NCBI GenBank assembly: GCA_009767595.1
Contig: VSDK01010590.1
Coordinates: forward strand, 110,862-174,861
From: Symbiodinium kawagutii
Lineage: Eukaryota > Sar > Dinophyceae > Suessiales > Symbiodiniaceae
Direction of reading: 5' to 3'
DNA length: 64,000 nt
Under the pieces are notes generated by a model. It had not been told where the DNA came from. It did not search any database and worked only from the letters and a program-made list of their open reading frames with translations. A program made the position numbers and the translations under genes. Below are positions 12,181-25,781 of this stretch, piece by piece; the first letter of the stretch is position 1, and each line of letters opens with the position of its first letter.

Positions 12181-14070
12181 GTCCCTGCGGCGCTGCCTAG
12201 GCACCGTGGACGGCGGGCTGGTGGAGTTTGTCGATGATGGGAAAATGGCTATGGGTCAATATTAATCAGCAATAATGGGGGATGATAACCAACCATTTTA
12301 AAGGGAAAATAATGGTTAATAGTAGGGGAACCAGGGGTACGGGGTTTTGACCCACTGCCAAATAGATGACCTCCAGAGTTTGATCGATTAGTGATGCTGA
12401 TTAGTGAGTGATGATCATCATTTATGATAATTGAATCAGAATCATATGATCAGGAATATCGATCATAATCTGAGTCCGTTGGATTCCTAATACTGATTAT
12501 TGACTACTGATTATCGTCAATGACAGTTCATCAATAATTGTGATAATGCTTATATACTAAGAACTTTTCAGGTGATTCCGGTGCTGTTCCGTGGTTCCTC
12601 CAGTGATTGGTTTTCACCTTCCACCTGCAGGGGGCAAGTAATTCACGTTGGAAAATCATCGCTTGGCCAAGTTGTAAACCAATTTATAGACGTACAATGG
12701 GTGATGCCAATCGCTTCCAATGACTCAGCGTTGTCAAATGGCCGTGGATCAATATCCCGTGCCCCCGGTGAGCATCCGATATGACCAAACCAGTAACTAG
12801 TCAAGCTGTTGGGATGTTTACTTGCCTCTTTTTTTCGATGGCTGAAATTGATGCACAACCAAATCCCAAACCCATTGGCTTCCCTTTTATTCCCATGAAA
12901 AAACGAGCGACGCAACTGTGAAGTCCCCACCAGGCGATTGCGGTGAGCTAGCTGAGGATCTGTGAGTCCAGGCAGTGGCATGAGTCACAACGAGTTTGTG
13001 GGGTCGCAAGAGTGTTATGATGGTTGACTAGTGATGGTCAGTTTTGATCAGTGTTGGTTGATGATTGCTGATGATGGTTAGTAATTGTGAATGATGCTTA
13101 ATGATGGTTACGCATGATTGATGATGGTTACTGTACTGTAATCGTTAATCATGATTGATGATGGCTCACGAGTACTGATGAATAATGCTGGATGATGTTA
13201 AATCAGTCACAAGTTTGTAGGTTGTTGGCAATGTTGTCAATCAGCAATGATTCAAACGGTCGAGAACCGTCAAGAAATGATAGCTGATGATTGTTGATAG
13301 AGAGGTACGATGATGGTTTTATGAAGGCTAGTAAAGTACAGCCAGCAGCAAACACTGTGTGGTTGTCAACAAAGGCCTAACACCATACGACCACAGTCCT
13401 ACTATTGAAGATGATTCTTTGACCCCTATGTCAACAATTAATAGTCTATTCATGAAGGCAATCGTGAACGGTTGACATGGTTGACGAGTAGCTGATGTCA
13501 GCGACTAACAAGGGCCATGACCAGTCAATTAACAAAGACAATCAACTCAATCAACTAATGTATCCCGCAATCAATCAATATCAATTGTATATTCTTATGT
13601 AGCCAATCGACTCAATCAACTCAAACACTTTTGGCCATGAGCATCACGACTAATCAATCAAGCCATGGGTGAAACACCGTAGCATGCGGCAGCGGGTCGC
13701 TTCGCGGTGCCATGTCATAGCCATGGCATGGCCATGGCTGTCGGGGCTTCGACGGGCAGGCCATTAAGAGCTGTGGTTTGAGTTGACAAACGCGCAGATG
13801 GTTCATGACAGGGTGGTGAAAACCACCAACCAGTAGTTGTTTAACTACTATTGTTGGTTATTGTCCTCCATTGTCATTGAACCATGTTTCATAGAGGATA
13901 ATGACCGACCAGCACGACCATTAAACACCAACCAGCACAGTGTTCATCGATGACCAGACCGATCATGGCTCACCAGACGAACTCAATTTGATCGATGGAT
14001 CCTCGATGTGGGATCCGGATTTTCCTAACAGTTGTTGGGTCAATACTCTAACTGGTTATCTGGCGGTTCC
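12181..14070. other. Low-complexity gene-free DNA, unit 1
   Basis: Contains the TGATGGTTAATGATGG-type array at about 13020-13200 and many GATCAATCAACT-like words. A segment near 12570-12790 (GATTGGTTTTCACCTTCC) is shared with 29281 and 56150 but has no frame conserved in all three. Confidence 0.4.
13020..13200 (+). repeat. GGTTRATGATGG short-word array, unit 1
   Basis: Degenerate tandem words GATGATGGTTAATGA and relatives. They are complementary in sense to the AACCATTATT arrays that precede the exon-like block in units 2 and 3. Confidence 0.6.
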
Positions 14071-14161
14071 TTCAAGTAGGGGACCCCAAAGTTATGGTTG
14101 GTTTACTAACAAGCACTGATTGAGATGAGATGATTTTGGGGTACCCCTCTTTTGAGAAACC
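14071..14161. mobile_element. MITE-like element with GGGGACCCC ends, unit 1
   Basis: Short hairpin-forming element: AAGTAGGGGACCCCAAAG on the left, TTTTGGGGTACCCCTCTTTT on the right, then GAGAAAC. The ends resemble those of 11941-12103, so both may belong to one family. The same element is at 30857-30954. Unit 3 lacks it near 57550. Confidence 0.5.
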
Positions 14162-17100
14162 ATCATCTGACTTATAGCCCTCACTGGTTGGTTGGGTCAA
14201 TAAAAAAGTTAGATAATCCCTTCACAAGTTGTATCGACTGATTACCAAACTTTTCCAACCCTATATTTCATGGCGGCTATGATGACTCATATATTCCCAT
14301 CATATCCCATCCCTTCTCGCATAAAACAACCCCTTGCGTCATTGGACACGGAGCCATTCATCCACGGTGGTCTACACACTATGAAAGAAGTCACCAGTTG
14401 TGAGGTTACACGGCTTCTTGCCCCCTTCATTGAACAAAACCTAATGTGCGTCAATGTTGGTCATGAAGCGTCCAACTTATCGCAATCTATACTTGGCCAC
14501 CTTGATTGTATCCTGTGGTTAAGAAACGATTCAAACCACCTAGTGCAGATTTGCATTCAACAGTTTTGGACGCCGCCAGGTCACCATAACTTGATGCGAT
14601 TGACCAGTGACTTCTGGTGTGGGACCTGATGAGGTCCATACCCAGGGCCATCACCATGCAAATCTGCACGGGAGGCAAACGGAGAAGTCGGCAGCAGAAT
14701 GGGGCATTCAGCGTTTGCCTCGCAACTAGGCCAAAGCACATTGTCTAGCACCTGGGTTCGCAGACTCAACTATTTAGCGCAGCATGCAGCATGTCTACAG
14801 CATGTAAATGCAAGGTAAATGCAACAAGAGTTTGTTCGTCCCAATTCGAGGCAGAAAGATAGGAATAAAATGGAATAAACCTGTTTGCGTCAGTTTCCTC
14901 ACTCCGGAGAGAAGTGGAGTGAAGAAAGAATACTCCCTGCCCAGGGGCATTCCCACCTACCTTGCGCTATTCGGCTTCTTTTTGTGCAAGGACTCTGAGG
15001 TCTTCCTTGCTGCTTTTCCCAGCTTGATGTCAAATGACATGAACCTGGGCCATGCCTGTGGCCTGCATCGATTGCCATTGTTTCACCATCCAAAATCGTC
15101 GCTGGGGCTGATTCAATCATTCAACGCATGCCCCGAAAGACTTCCAATCACATCCCCACAAGATCCCTAAAGTCCCATATATGTCCCACCTATGTCCCAC
15201 CTATACGGTAGCAAGATCTCAGGGCGCGGAGATATCTTGATTCAAAACAGAGCACTTGCTACTTGCTACAGGGGCTGTTGACCATGGCCTAAATTGTCCG
15301 TGCCGGCACAGTGCCAGCAGCACCGGGTAGTCACAACACGTTTTGAGTTGGAAGAATCAGTGACGCCTTACGCCAAGTAGTGCTGATGCAGCTTTGCTCT
15401 CAGCATCGGCACTGCTTGGGACACTGTATTCCTTTCATCAGCGGGGTGAACTTGTCGAACTTGGTCACCAGATCTCCGTCGAAAATCCTCCGCACGGAAC
15501 GCTTGCGCTTGCGCTAGCGACAGCCGGTGGCATCAAAGTGACTTTTGCCCATCAACTAACTCTGCGTGCATTGAATAACGTAGGTGGAGACTCAAGTGGA
15601 CACTTGAAGAATCTGAACATTTGGCCACAACAATGAATTTTGACAATGGAAAAAATCAGTAGTTTTTCAAGGTTTCGCTTTAAAGTGCGTAGGGTACTTT
15701 TGTAGAAACTTCAGTTTTTGCTCTTTGGAAGCTCAGTCGGCAATCCATCCCAGGCTGCTGAATGATTTGGATCAGGTTTGAAGACTGGTGTAGGTTTCGC
15801 TTGACATGAACAGCTTAGATGATCACTTCAGAAAGTCTTTTGTCTCTGAAAACCCATGGTCATCTGGAAGAGTGAGACAGGTCAGTTGTTTTGAGATTTT
15901 TCATGTGAAACAATCAGGGTCAGGGGCAGTGGTTGTTGGATCGCCTTATCTACACGATCTTTCCAACATGTTGAAAGGAATAGCACTGTGCAAATCATAA
16001 TCTCAAAGTCTTTCACCGCGTGGATCGTTGCTGGCAATGGAAGCTAAGACAGCAACCAATTGCCTCGTGGAAGGTGAAGCAAGTGCCATTGACTGTTCAA
16101 TAGGACCCATTCTCGAAATTTCCGACCATGGCACGCCCTTGGATGGCCAAGTGTCTGCAACATATGCCATTGACGTGCCGCAGACGTTGATGGGACAGGG
16201 GAGTTGGGATAAGGCATGATGAAGCAAGCCATTAGTTGGGACCCTCCCAAGGGTGCACACGTGAAAATGGCAAGACATATATATCGTTGACTTCGCGCCT
16301 GGGTCGTGTTCCTTCCTAGGCCGTGCCGGACTGGAAAAGCACCGTCAAGCGGAGCTGTGCCTTTTTTGGGGATTTGGGACCAAACATACTGATGGAGTGA
16401 TGATTGTTTCATCAGGGCCATCAGCAAAGAGAGGAGCTGCAGCTTTTCTGACGGCAGTTTTCAATGATTTTTGAATGATAGCTCTTTGTTTCAACAATGT
16501 CCCATTTCCATCCCTACTTCGACTTCAGCCTTTTTGGGGATGGTACTTCAACGACATGACCAGATTCAGATAAGCCTTGTATTGCATGTATTGCCAACTG
16601 TCAGGCTTGCCGTGCTGCCAGGTTCTTGTTTAATCCGAGCTTCGGAAACAAAAATGTATATCCCAACAAGCCCCCTCGAAAAAGAAACAACATTGATATC
16701 TTTAGAACTGGAGGTCCGCCCAAAACATCCCACAACACAATGAGTCTAAAGCATGCTCATGTTGGGTACGCGTGGGTAGCCTCGCTTGCAGACTTTACCA
16801 CAGTATATTCGCATATGTTCAGAGTTTTCTTGACCAGTGGGAAAACCTCTTGGTTGTAGATCCCCGCGGACTGACCATCTACGATCACTACAGGGCGTCA
16901 CATCCAAGCATACCCAACACCTCTGTACACAAGATCTTGCCTCACATTCCTGGGCTGACAACCCAGCGTTTCCTGCCCTGCAGCAGTGAACGGAACCTAT
17001 GTAGTTGGTCAATGTTGGTCATGAAGCCACATGAGGCCTCAAACATCCCAAACCATCTCATCTATGCGCATGTTTCCAAGCTGTGCTTCCAAGCACACCT

Positions 17101-18128
17101 GATTGGACCAGGCTTTTAGCCATCAAATCTGCGACGAGGGGAGAGCCTGTAGGGATGGTATCTCCCAGGTTCGCAAAGCACATGGAGGTGATGCAGCAGT
17201 TCCAGATGGCCTTCGGAAGTCTGATGGTGTCCGCTTAAGTCTTCCCGGGACACAGGTGATTGGCGCGGTTTGCCTCAAGATCTTCGGTACGGATGGAATG
17301 CGGGCCTTTCTAGTCGATTGGATGACCTGTGTTGCCACACGCCGTGGTGGGCTCCATCCGAGCCAGCCCGTATGAAAAAAGCGCACACGTTTGGTTGAGC
17401 TGAACCCGTGCGGTTCCAGGAAGCGGCCTTGAAACTTGCAATTTTGGTTACCTGCAAAGGCCATCGAGCTGCGGAGTTGTGCGCAGTTCTTTTGAAGACG
17501 CTCAGGATGGAAGCTGATTTTTCGCTGTAAAGGATTGGCGACCACACATGCCACAAGCACGTTTGCCGCTACTTTTGTCATGTTTGCATTGGGCCAGATG
17601 CAAGGGCCCCATCAGCCGGTGAAGACATTGCCATTGCCCGGATCTGTTGAAGTTTTGCCCACCACAAAGGTGCCACGTCATCGATCCCAAGTTTCAATGT
17701 CCTGGTTGGAGTCCCAGGAGGAAGCTCCAAGCAGCTGATTCTTTACACTCAAAACTGTATCCATGACACGTCGGTGGTGGTCATGCTTCCCAGTCACCAA
17801 GTGGAGGGGCATGCTTGTGGAGCACTTTGGCTACCAATGGAGCAATGTCAAGGTCGCCCCTCTTTACATTAATGTTTCGAGACGGTCAGATCTTGATGCA
17901 GAAACACGACATATTCAATCATGTTTGATGATTTGTAATAGTGCTTCACACAGAAGACCCCTGAACACCCTGGTGAAGAATGGTTAAGGGCACTGTTGAA
18001 TGATCCAAGTTTCAGAGTGGCACATGGCTCTGCGCTCACGCAGCCCTGGAGGTAAGCTTCAGGGCTGTGCCCAAGGGGTACCTTCAAGTCTCCCCAGCTA
18101 CTGGATTACACAACTGCTGGGCTCCCAG
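14162..18128. other. Unrecognised 3' part of unit 1
   Basis: Contains stretches conserved in all units: about 14250-14790, 14800-15180, 15300-15620 (triplicated in unit 3) and 16020-16220 (duplicated in unit 3). The frame at about 14930-15120 keeps three-base indels between units, but substitutions fall on all codon positions. A piece at about 16960-17045 (CAACCCAGCGTTTCCTGCC) is a dispersed copy of sequence at about 31208 and 57749. No gene called. Confidence 0.35.
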
Positions 18129-18760
18129 GTTCCTTCGTTCGGTGCCCTCTAAAATCCAGCTGCTGACCACTGGAAACATCAGCCTCATGAAATCTCATGG
18201 AAAATGTCCAGAACGAGGGGGTTAAGGCTCAGTCATTCACATTTTTAGAAAAGCTGGTGACCACTTCTGCATTGAAATTTCTGACGAGTTGCTAGTATCG
18301 CCAGCAATTCAATATCCCTGAAACATGGCCATTTTAACTCTCACAGGTTCCCGTTCTCAGGCTTCTGTGTCCCTCAGCTGACTTGATCAGTGTTTTGAAT
18401 CCTTCTGTCGTTCCGTTGGACCTGGAAGATTTGCCTCTACAGATCAGACACAGCCGTTTGAAGTTTGAGATTGCTTGGTTCCAGTTGGAAGCTCCATTGA
18501 AGATCAGGCACGATGTTGGGTCAAGTTCGCTGTGCCTTGCATGTTTGTTTGCACACCTGGTGCCAGCCTGAGTCTTTTTGTCTGCAGTTGCCACGTGGGC
18601 AGTGGGTGATGTATTGCAGCAAGGTGTATGCTTGAGAACGTGAGGAATGCCAGAACCATCGAGTAGACCCCGAGGATATTCCATGAATGTAGCTGTTGCT
18701 GGTGGATCCCGAAATCTCTTGATGCCTTTCCTGAAGCAAAGGGTTTCCCACCATGCCGCT
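18129..18760 (+). repeat. Unit head block, copy 2
   Basis: Counterpart of 1-660. The shared open frame runs 18383-18571 and diverges after about 33 codons because of an indel relative to copy 1. No independent evidence of coding. Confidence 0.5.
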
Positions 18761-21700
18761 CAACCTGAAAAATGGAGCACAGCATCCTTCCCCGACTCAC
18801 TGCTGCTTTGCATCAAGCAGCACGCCCCAACAGGTAAACCGTTGCAGCCCACAAAAGTGTTACTCGGATCCGTAGTAGTGTGTTACCTGGATGAAGAAAG
18901 CAGCTCACAACATCCGCAACTCATTGCAATTCAGTAAGCTGCAAGCCGTGCTGGCTGCTTGAATTCTTTTTGACCAGGCATAAAGTTTCTGGCGTGGCAA
19001 AAGATGTTCGTGGGGTTTGTGCTGTTGATTCGCGGCCGTGCTTAAGATGCTTCCACCAAGCTGCCCAATCCCGTTCAGTCAACGTGCAGTCTTTAGGTGA
19101 TAGATTAGCACCACCCCACTTCGATGCTTGGGGAAGAGAACGACGGAAGGCGTGCCTAGTCGGAGTTCCATGGGGGAAATTTGAAACTGGGTTCCGCTTA
19201 TTGCATGCGTCTTGTGCAGATGTGGGCTGCAAGCTGAGTTCCATGAGGATTTGCATTTGACGGACAGACATTGAAGTCAGGTTCATCATGGCAACATTGG
19301 TCTTCTATGTTGGAGTTCTACAGTGATTCAGCAAACCGAACCCACCTTCCTATGTTGCAAAATCATGAGTGAAGACCAAAGTTCCAGTATAGGGAAAACA
19401 GAAGTAAGCATGCCTAGGCACACCTAAACCATGCCTACTGCAAGCCCCGCAAACTGCCTGAATTCCTTTTGACTAGGCATAAAGTTTGTCCCGAGGCAAA
19501 GGATGCTCGTGGCGATTGTGCTGTTGATGAACGCTGCCCTTGAGATGCTATCATCAACCTTCCCAGTCCCATCCAGCCAGTGTGAAATCTTTAGGTATTG
19601 GGTGAGCGCTGCATTGATGGGGATTAATCATCGACGATAAGTTGAAAAATGGAGCGTAACATCCTTCACTGATTCACCACTTCTTTGCATCGAGCAGCCC
19701 ACTCCAACAGGTAAACCGTTGCGGCCCACGAAAGTGCGACTTGGATCCGTAGTAGTGTGTTACCTGGATGAAGAAAGCAGCTCACAACATCCGCAACTCA
19801 TTGCAATTCAGTAAGCTGCAATCCCCGCAGGCTGCTTGATATTTTTTGACCAGGGGGGTTGGTCATCAACAACAATAATTTGAAAAAATTAGCACAGCAT
19901 CCTTCACTGATTCACTGCTTTTTTGCATCGAGCAGCACACCCCAACAGGTAAACCGCTGCGGCTGCGACCCACAAAAGTGTTACTTGGATACCCAGAAGT
20001 GTGTTAATTGGATGAAGAAAGCAGCTCACCACGTCCGCAATTCATTGCAATTCAGAAAGCTGCAATCGCTGCAGGCTGCTTGAATTCTTTTTGACCAGGC
20101 ATAAAGTTTCTGGCGTGGCAAAAGATGTTCGTGGGGCTTTGTGCTGTTGATTCGCGGCCGTGCTTGAGATGCTTCCACCACGCTGCCCAGTCCCATTCAG
20201 CCATTGTGCAATCTTTATGTAGGTGATTTGTTGCTTGTAGCACCATCGTTGATGGGGGTGAATCATCGACAACAATGATTTGAAAAATGGAGGACAGCAT
20301 CCTTCACAAAACATGAGGATGCTTGTCTACAGTCAGTGGAGAAAGGTGTGCCCGCTGCATAGAAATCCGTTGAATAGCTTGGGGGAACATCTCGAAACCG
20401 GTGCCAATCACATTTGTCGCCCGCAAATTTATCAACATAGCATTATTCTCGACAAAATTCAGGAGCCATTTTGTAGCCTGCTGATTTTTCTTTGGGATGG
20501 GCTCAACCATTTTGTAGGTCTGGGGATGCCTGGGGATGGGTACAACCTTACCGACGAAAATGGGGGTCCCAACCCCACTTGTGTAATTCAAACGTCGATG
20601 CTTGGGGGAAGCGAACGACGGAAGGCGTGCTTAGTCGGAGTTCCATGGGGGAATTTGAAACTGGGTTCCGCTTATTGCATGCATCTTGTGCAGATGTGGG
20701 CTGTAAGCCGAGTTCCATGAGGATTTGCAATTGACGGACAGACATTGAAGTCAGGGGCATCATGGCAACACTGGTCTTCTATGTTGGAGATTCTATTGTG
20801 ATTCAGCAATACGAACGCACGTTCCAATGCTGCAAAATCATTAATGAAAACCAAAGATACAGTAGGGAAAACAGAAGTAAGCATACCTAGGCACATTTTG
20901 GCCGTGCCTACCGAGTTCCACGCAGGAGAACATGTTTTTGCGCTACCAGTCACACCTCTCACCTTCCTCTGTGATGGGTTAGCATTACATTGATGGGGAT
21001 AAATCATCGCCAATAACTTGAACGCTGGAGCACAGCGTCCTTCCCTGATTCACAGCTGCTTTGCATGAAGCAGCGCACCCAAACAAGCGAACCCTTACGG
21101 CCCACAAAAGTTTTAATTGGATGCGCAGACGTGTGTTTTCTGGGTGAAGAAAGCAGTTCACCACACCCTCAATTCAGTGCAATTCAATAAGCTGCAAACC
21201 CTGCAGGCTGCTTGCATTCTTCTGACTTGGTTTCAAGTCTGTGGCATGGCAAAGGATGCTCACGGGGTTTGCGCTGCTGATTCACTGCAGCGAATGCTTC
21301 CACCGAGCTTCCCACTTCGGTGATGGATCAGCACCATGGTTGATGCGGGTCAATCATCAACAATAATATGAAAAATGGGGCACACCATCCTTCACTGATT
21401 CAAGGCTGTTTTGCATCGAGCAGTACACCCTAATAGGTGACCCGTTGCAGCCCACAAAAATGTTGCTTGGATCCGCAGAAGTGTGTTTTCTGGATGAAGA
21501 AAGCAGCCCGCCACATCTGCAATTCAGTGCAATTCCGTAAGCTGCAAGCCCTGCAGGTTGCTTGAATCATTTTTGGATAGGCATAAAGTTCGTGGCATGG
21601 CAAAGGATGCTCGTGGGGCTTGCGCTGTTGATGCACAGCTGCGCTTGAGATGCTACCATCAACCTTCCCGGTCCCATCCAGCCATTGTGCAATCTTTAGG

Positions 21701-22100
21701 TGATGGGTTACGGTTCGCGCCACCAATGATGGGCGTGAATTAATCAACAATGATTTGAAAGATGGAGCACAGCATCCTTCACCGATTCACTGTTGCTTTG
21801 CATCAAGCAGCACACCCCAACAGGTGACCCGTTGCAGTTCACAAAAGTGTTATTTGGATCCGCAGAAGTGGCTTTTCTTGGTGAAGAAGCAGCTCAAAGA
21901 CAATTGTTTTTTGGGAGAACCGCCTCTCTAAGTCATTGCAAGTCAGTAAGCTGCAATCCCTGCAGCCTGCTTGAATTCTTTTTGACTAGGCAGAAAGTTT
22001 GGGGTGGCGTGGCCAAGGATCTTGTTGGGCTTATGCTGTTCATTCACGGCTTCGCTGGAGATGCTTGTACCAAGCTGCCTGGGCCCGTTCAGCCATTGTG
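18760..22100 (+). repeat. 375-bp satellite array, unit 2
   Basis: Monomers begin at about 18767, 19643, 19884, 20282, 21024, 21370 and 21758. The array is shorter than in unit 1 and interrupted by the dispersed segments at about 19125-19450 and 20307-20960. It ends at the GCGTAGGC-rich segment near 22100. Confidence 0.8.
20307..20735 (+). repeat. Dispersed segment inside a satellite monomer, unit 2
   Basis: Counterpart of 1453-1868 joined at the same satellite position, so it predates the unit duplication or was spread by conversion. In unit 3 the same break occurs near 37130, but different sequence follows and the segment is missing. Confidence 0.6.
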
Positions 22101-22740
22101 CAATCCTGAGGTAAGCTGCATATTTTGACGGCCTCAAATTCATACAACAGGGTTGCTCCGGGAAAGCTTAACAAGACATGTGCCACCAGGGTGGGCTGCT
22201 CCGGTTTTTGAAAGGTGTTAGAAAGCCATCCCATCATTATGTGAAGCGTCAGTGCTTTCAAAGTAGCCCTGTTACTCGGATATACTCGGATATTTCTTTC
22301 ATGAGCAATTTGTTTCAGACACTACACACCTCCCTAAGTCGCATAGGCATCTCGCGTAGGCAACGTGACGGCATCTTCTGCACAAAAGGAGCTTCGATCC
22401 GTCTTGCATGGGAGCCGCGTAGGCAACCTTCTGACACCTACCCTCCGCGTAGGCCAAACCCTGAGTAAAACGACGTCGCGTAAGCACCGCGTAGGTATTT
22501 CGCGTTGGCGTCACTTCTTAGTCATCCAAAAAGAACACGGCTCAGGTGTGCAAGGATGTAGTTTTGTGGCTGACACACCCATCAACGGTCCAACAATCCT
22601 CACGGACATTGGGTGCGATCGTTAATGCCTAACTTTCAATGATGGTGCCCAAGCTTTCATGATGGTACCTGTGTTAGTCTCTCTACTGAAGGGGTGGTAA
22701 GCTTTTGATGGGTTAGCACCATCATTGATGGTGGTCAACC
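22100..22740 (+). repeat. GCGTAGGC-rich dispersed segment, unit 2
   Basis: Counterpart of 4440-4900 fused to the 6500-6780 type: gene-free sequence with the repeated word GCGTAGGC and GCTGACACACCCATCAACG. It closes the satellite array of unit 2. Confidence 0.5.
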
Positions 22741-23561
22741 AGCAACAATGACTTGAGAATTGGAACGCGGCATCCTTAACTGATTCATTGCTCTGTCGCT
22801 GGCAACCTTCATTGGCACCAACAGCAATGACATCTCGTGAGCATGCCAATTGCGATGGTATGGAACCAGTCAAGCAGGCGAGGATCGCGAGCCTCCAGAT
22901 TGATGACGACCATCAGCATTTGACGGGCCTGTGACGCAGTTACAAATGAGACTGGAAGCAGTGGTGAAGTGAGAGATCAACCATCCACTGTACCGCTGGG
23001 AGATCTAAGATGCTTAATTCTCTCTTCAACCATTGGAGACAACAGCCAACGGCGGCAATGGTCATTGATCCTTTTGAAGTTTGACGCCGATCCAGCAGGA
23101 CATATCTGGTAGCGAACAATCTTTGTGCCTAAGCGAACACTCCACCGTGTGTTTCCATGCCACCATGAACTGTTTTGTTAGATTTATTTTTGATCGTCCA
23201 TCTTTCAAGAGCGACCCGCTCTTGAAGCACGAACACAAGCACAATAAAAAGGTTGGTGAAAAGATCGGCAGCTTAACTCTCCAGTTCCGAAGTGAGCAGA
23301 TTTAATGGCAGTTGGTTCTGCCGGCCAAACTGATTCGCCGTTGATCGGAGTGGCCGCAGGCTGCCACTTGGCGTCCAAAACCATGCTGTGAGTTCTTCAC
23401 CGCTGATCGGGTGACCTGTTGGCAACTGTTGCCCGTGCTGGGCTGAGGTTCAGCCAGCTTGGAAAGCTTCATGATGAAGTGTTTACCATGACCGGAAAGA
23501 AGATGAAATTTCGGACCTGTTTTCAGATCATGCGCCACGCATGTTGAAAGTAAGGTGAACG
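22740..23561. other. Gene-free stretch before the conserved ATG segment, unit 2
   Basis: Counterpart of 6900-7758, with a truncated satellite piece at the start. No signal beyond similarity to units 1 and 3. Confidence 0.35.
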
Positions 23562-23706
23562 ATGAGGCTTTTGTGTGCAAACTCTACCACGGTAACCGGG
23601 GTTCGCCTCCCGAAACTGTGGCGCGTTCTTTCCTTCACAGGAAGTGCTACAGGTACAGTACTACACTCCGCGTCGCTGGGAGCCCTCTGGACCGCCGGGC
23701 TGAGAG
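23562..23706 (+). CDS. Candidate first exon, unit 2
   Basis: ATG at 23562 and 48 codons plus one base up to a consensus-like donor AGAG|GTAAGG. The peptide begins MRLLCANSTTVTGVRLPKLW: basic, with hydrophobic positions and no early acidic residue, compatible with a targeting peptide. It is 12 bp (four codons) longer than unit 3, an in-frame difference. Substitutions against unit 3 fall on all codon positions, so selection is not shown. The frame can also be read on through the donor for some 20 codons. Confidence 0.3.
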
Positions 23707-25781
23707 GTAAGGAGGTGGCATCAGCAAGAGCCAGCGAGGCTGACAAGGTTGGTTCTATAGGCTATAGGGCAATTTATAAGGATCTAAAAGACGTAATACA
23801 TCTTTTGGTTTGTAGGAAAGAAGGGCTTATGTTGGACAAACCTTTAATATTGATGTCTGACATAGTGGAATGATTTTGATAGATTTTAGCAGTAAATTTA
23901 AAGCACCACAATGTAAATGTGTTATGATTCTTGATATGAGTCATATAGTTATAATACTAAGGATAGCTGTAAACCGCTCTTCTGGCTGGTAAACCACCTT
24001 GATTTCATACCAGCCTTACCTGTGTGGTTCCCACAATGTACGAAAACGATCAAAGGAAGAAATCACCCACACAAGGAGAAACATGTAGAACTGCTCACGT
24101 GAACAGGTTGCAGAGGGTATAGGTGGATGTGAAAAAATCATTCTGAGGTCATGTGGCTGCACTTGCCTTCTGTTGGTCCGGCTCTTTCTGGCGTTGCACC
24201 GTATTGGTCTAAGGGGGAACTAGCATCAACTGATATTGATATTGATGATGACGGGCACAATAAATGATGGTCTATGATCAATTCACAAGAAACGGTATAT
24301 AAAAGGAAACAGAATACCGACGATGGTCCATGATCAATAATGAATTACAGGAAACTGCAAAACCAAGAGCTACCAGAGACCATCATCCATGCTGGTGACT
24401 GAATCAGCTGATTATCGGGAAGAATTCATGTTCCTCCCGTGGTGTTGGCAGCTCCACCGTTGTGTTGCAGGAATTTTGTCCATCAACATTGTATCACCAT
24501 TCAGCTGTGCAAAGATTTTACAAAGTCTTTAAGGTGGCTGATGGTTTATGATTATATTTTTGGACGGTCGGCTGATTGGCAAGCAGATTTTTGGGATGGC
24601 TCATAACTTTTAACCACCAACCGGTAAGTCATTCAATCAGCACTGTGTGGGTCAGAGATATGCAAAAAGTCTCCTGTTGAAACATGTCTCCAGGTGGAAA
24701 CTTCACCAGACGGATAGGGCGGCTGGTTCTCCGTCGTTTTTCCTGTTATGAGTAGCTATCACATGTCAATGACGCGGTCTTGAAATAAGGACAATAAAGA
24801 ATATGTGCTATGTCCTCAAGACACAAAAAGTTCGGCTTGCCTTACCATGTGTGTTGTGTGCCAGGTCCCAGTAACTTTGTCCCAGATCCATGTATTAGAT
24901 TTAGATGCAGAGGAAACCAGCGAATCTGATTAGACAGGTCCCTGAAACTTTGGCCTAGACCAATACGTGAGTAAACTCTGCATTTGAGTATTGAAATCAT
25001 GAAACTCTTTCTCCTGCGTATGCACATTGTACATTGCACGTGTCATTGCAGATCAGTTGTGCAGCAAAGAGGATTAGAAGCGAAATCATATTGACAGGAA
25101 ATCAACTGTTCATTGGCAATCAGCCGGGATACCCAGTATCCTTTGAATCTGGAAATGCATCATGACTACAGCAAAACCATTGGAAGCCATGGGAAACCAG
25201 CTATAAATGGGCGGATTTCCATTGCTAGGTGAGCATGTGAGCATCTACCGGAAGGTATCCTATGAAACGCCAAACAAAAATGCATGAGTGGAGAAAGAAA
25301 CATGACGCAATTTCTCCGGCGCAGGATTCTCTGGACTGAAGATGGCGAATGTTCACGCGCAAGACCTGACCTGGATGTCAATCTCCGTGGCAAAAAGGGT
25401 GCTCGCTTGAGCCGTGCCTGCGGAGTCCCAGGTGGTGATGTAGAAGCTCCTCACTGAAGTCCTTGGCAAGTGCTGTTGATGAGTCGGTGACTAGAAAGAC
25501 TGAAGTGAACAGCTTCCATTGAATTCTTTAGTGAACTTACTTAACGGAAGTCAATGAATGAAAATCTACCAGCGATTTCAAGACAGGGGCATCCGCACTT
25601 AGTAATTGATACATCCCCCTGTTTGAACGTTGCCGCCCCTGCAGCCGGACAGAGCCCTCCGAACAGCCGCAGGCGCGGCAGTACCTAACTGACTCCCACC
25701 CTTGACCTTGGCCGGGTGACTCAAGGTTAGCCTAAACCTTCCACAACCAAATATCCATAATTTGCATTGAATAGATTATTT

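Larger units (their letters stand above)
1..18128 (+). repeat. Macro-repeat unit 1 (5' end cut by window)
   Basis: First copy of a head-to-tail segment that recurs at about 18129 and 34991. Landmarks found in the same order in all three units: a TTG-led reading frame at 261, 18383 and 35180; satellite monomers; a conserved ATG segment at 7759, 23562 and 40262; a segment after CCACAG at 10407, 26411 and 42829; a GC-richer block at about 12104, 29014 and 55824; and a block reading MEAK-TATNCLV in one frame at about 16030, 32891 and 60197. Landmark spacing from unit 1 to unit 2 ranges from about 15.8 to 18.1 kb, so indels are frequent. The boundary is set where the head block restarts and is accurate to tens of bases. 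Confidence 0.85.

Noticed and set aside
14270..14629. 119-codon plus-strand frame starting with ATG
   Set aside because: The frame is broken in units 2 and 3 by indels, and part of it is a dispersed repeat also found near 16960.
14808..15170. Plus-strand frame of about 120 codons with three-base indels between units
   Set aside because: Substitutions between units 1 and 3 are spread evenly over codon positions, so the in-frame indels are probably chance.
16028..16219. Frame reading MEAKTATNCLV, repeated five times in the window
   Set aside because: Conserved because the DNA is duplicated. Replacement changes are as frequent as silent ones, and the complementary strand is open too.
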